Below, piece after piece: positions 62,520 through 64,000 of a stretch of 64,000 nucleotides of DNA. A program made the position numbers and the translations under genes. How positions within the stretch are numbered: position 1 is the first letter of the stretch; each line of letters opens with the position of its first letter. Source of the stretch: an uncultured Muribaculaceae bacterium (GTDB taxonomy: Bacteria; Bacteroidota; Bacteroidia; Bacteroidales; Muribaculaceae); NCBI GenBank assembly GCA_910579675.1, contig CAJTUF010000010.1, forward strand, positions 27,868-91,867, written 5' to 3'. The notes under the pieces are model-generated. The model did no database searches and had not been told where the DNA came from. It saw only the letters and a program-made list of their open reading frames with translations.

Positions 62520-63389
62520 TCAGTAGCTGCTCAGCCTGAACACCCTGATACCGGCAACATCGCGCTGTCGGCGCAGATAGTCGGCGAGTGGCTTGGCTTC
62601 TACTGTCACCTTGCCTGAAGCCGACGAAGCGTGCATCAGGTGCGCTTTGCCTTTGATCATTGTGATTATCCCCACATGGCTTACGTCCAATCCCTCTTTC
62701 TTCGACACAAGAGCCACGATGTCTCCCTCCTCTAATCGAGCGCCACCCACGTTGGCGCTCTTTATGTATATCATACGGTGACCATGGTAGCCGCTTTCCA
62801 CATTTTTCATCGCTGCGAATGTAGCCGAGTCGGTCAGGGCAGGGTAGTCGGAGCGATGGGATGTTATCCAGTCAAGGCTTTTCACCATACGGTCGGAGCG
62901 TCCGACAAAATCAGTCACTTCGCGCAGCAATCCCTTGGTCGAGTTGTCGAGTGCCCAGTCGCTGATATAATGGAGGCGCGAGGCGTAGCCGTTCATTTTG
63001 CCACCTCTGTAGCGCAGCCTCTCGAGATTGAAAGCATAATCGCGCCATGAAGAGCGCTTCTCTCCGGCCGTCAACGCAAGCGCCATGGCATTTTCTATAA
63101 AAGTCGTGCAGTCCATCCCGTCAAGGTTGATGCGCAACATCTCGTCTTCCCCTTCGAGCGTGCCACTCTTATAGGGCGTACCGAGAAACTGTCGGCCCAT
63201 TTCTGCCACAAAGCTCTGGGGCGCACGTCGCGAGTGCGGATCCTTTTCTATTGCTTCGACAAGAATACCTGTTAGCCGGGCCGTATCCGATGCTTCGTTG
63301 TTGAAAGAGATGTTGGCCGGCATAGCCTGACCGGTTGCACTGCTTATATATAAATAAAGAGATGCAGCTAATATGAGGAAACGTTTCAT
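62520..63389 (-). CDS. DUF1460 exported NlpC/P60-like peptidase
   Basis: 289 residues. Signal peptide about 1-20 (MKRFLILAASLYLYISSATG). The mature part is the DUF1460 domain, an NlpC/P60-type cysteine peptidase relative. The probable catalytic Cys is in GMDCTTFIENAMALAL and the His in GLDVSHVGIITMIKGKAHLMHAS. Structural studies of the family suggest peptidoglycan or cell-wall amidase/peptidase activity. Monocistronic; its upstream region abuts the rRNA promoter. Confidence 0.9.
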   Translation of the reverse strand: MKRFLILAASLYLYISSATGQAMPANISFNNEASDTARLTGILVEAIEKDPHSRRAPQSFVAEMGRQFLGTPYKSGTLEGEDEMLRINLDGMDCTTFIENAMALALTAGEKRSSWRDYAFNLERLRYRGGKMNGYASRLHYISDWALDNSTKGLLREVTDFVGRSDRMVKSLDWITSHRSDYPALTDSATFAAMKNVESGYHGHRMIYIKSANVGGARLEEGDIVALVSKKEGLDVSHVGIITMIKGKAHLMHASSASGKVTVEAKPLADYLRRQRDVAGIRVFRLSSY

Positions 63390-63675
63390 TGCTGTTGGTT
63401 CTTTTTTGATGATTGGTCTTTGTTGATCTTGATTTCATGCAAAGGTACGAAACCACCTCGACACGTCCAAACTTCTTCCCTTTTATGCCATATAATGGCT
63501 TGTCTTGACCAATCTCTATTCAGGAGGCGAAAAAGGGTGTTTTAGGATATGTCAGGGGAGGTCAGTGTTAATAAAGGTTAAACACATGAACCTTATTTTG
63601 GGGCTTATTGTTTAGACATTCAGCGCGTTGGGTCGATTTTCGGCGAAAATGCAAGAAAATTTTCTTTGCCGAGAA
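63390..63675. other. Gene-free spacer between the DUF1460 gene and the rRNA promoter
   Basis: No credible gene. A short open frame (63568-63789, minus) crosses the promoter and is not credible. The spacer is AT-rich near 63590-63660. No hairpin of note was seen. Confidence 0.5.
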
Positions 63676-63707
63676 TTTGCACAATCCAAAAAGTCGCCTT
63701 AACTTTG
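63676..63707 (+). promoter_or_regulatory. rRNA operon promoter
   Basis: TTTG (63676-63679), 20 bases, TAACTTTG (63700-63707). Identical in form to the tRNA-tuf promoter. The leader to 16S is about 260 bases. Confidence 0.9.
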
Positions 63708-63965
63708 CACTCGCTTTCGGGAACGATGCTCCCACAGCACTGAGAACATTGAAAGATTTACAATAGACAAGAAGTAGTACAAGAGTCATTACAAAATGAT
63801 GCTCAAGTCAATTCTTCAACCAAGTCGAAACACAATAGCGGAAAGAAGACATCCGACCGATCGACCTTCAGTCGTTTGGTGAGTCAGACCGGAGCCGCCG
63901 ATCAAAAGGCAGCATGACCGGATCGACACAAACAACAAACGGAAATATATAGAAATATATAAACA
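63708..63965 (+). other. rRNA operon leader
   Basis: Region between the promoter and the 16S start, expected to contain RNase III processing and antitermination sequences; these could not be verified. It contains no gene. Confidence 0.6.
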
Positions 63966-64000
63966 ACAACGAAGAGTTTGATCCTGGCTCAGGATGAACG
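63966..64000 (+). rRNA. 16S ribosomal RNA, first ~35 bases
   Basis: GAAGAGTTTGATCCTGGCTC followed by AGGATGAACG is the conserved 5' end of bacterial 16S rRNA; the exact first base is set by alignment with the E. coli numbering (GAAGAG at about base 6). The gene continues beyond the window. The strong promoter at 63676-63707 supports a full rRNA operon downstream. Confidence 0.95.

Overview
The window reads as chromosome of a Bacteroidales bacterium, most likely a Muribaculaceae-type gut commensal (family assignment is inference). Evidence: promoters of the Bacteroides type (TTTG, 20 bases, TAnnTTTG), no Shine-Dalgarno signals, a 16S rRNA beginning with the usual bacterial 5' sequence in the 'ggatgaacg' form, a PorX-type response regulator, a secreted protein with a type IX secretion C-terminal domain, and the Bacteroidales arrangement in which the str, S10, spc and alpha ribosomal clusters run together without tuf after fusA. 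GC content is moderately high except in part of one locus near 13-17 kb.

Layout. 1-10.7 kb: the 5' part of lysS, a serC-serA serine operon, a TPR membrane protein, an ECF sigma operon with a lipoprotein and a PepSY-like secreted protein, a porX-tsaE-Imm17-like operon, and a YidE/AspT-type transporter. 10.75-11.95 kb: about 1.2 kb without convincing genes, packed with palindromes and duplicated structured repeats. 12.0-18.8 kb: a strong predicted promoter, a long leader and a two-gene operon for secreted proteins; the second is a 1793-residue T9SS cargo with a mosaic composition. 18.8-24 kb: trxA, dapA, a MATE exporter and a second ECF sigma operon. 24-38 kb, minus strand: a promoter, four tRNAs, tuf, a terminator-like hairpin, tRNA-Trp, secE, nusG, rplK-rplA-rplJ-rplL, rpoB and rpoC. 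38-40.5 kb: pepP and a gamma-carbonic anhydrase homologue. 40.5-59.9 kb, plus strand: rpsL-rpsG-fusA, then the S10, spc and alpha clusters with secY, map, infA, rpmJ and rpoA. 60-64 kb: eno, lrgAB, a DUF1460 protein on the minus strand, an rRNA promoter, leader and the first bases of 16S rRNA.

Most of the window is core gene-expression machinery, with growth-linked promoters in front of the tRNA-tuf, rpsL and rRNA units. The accessory material is surface and secretion related: PorX is the known transcriptional arm of T9SS control, and the large T9SS cargo lies 4.6 kb from it. The most unusual non-coding structure is the repeat island. In it, two copies of a composite repeat carry their central hairpin in opposite orientations, and the island's edge appears to contribute the -33 element of the promoter for the T9SS cargo operon.
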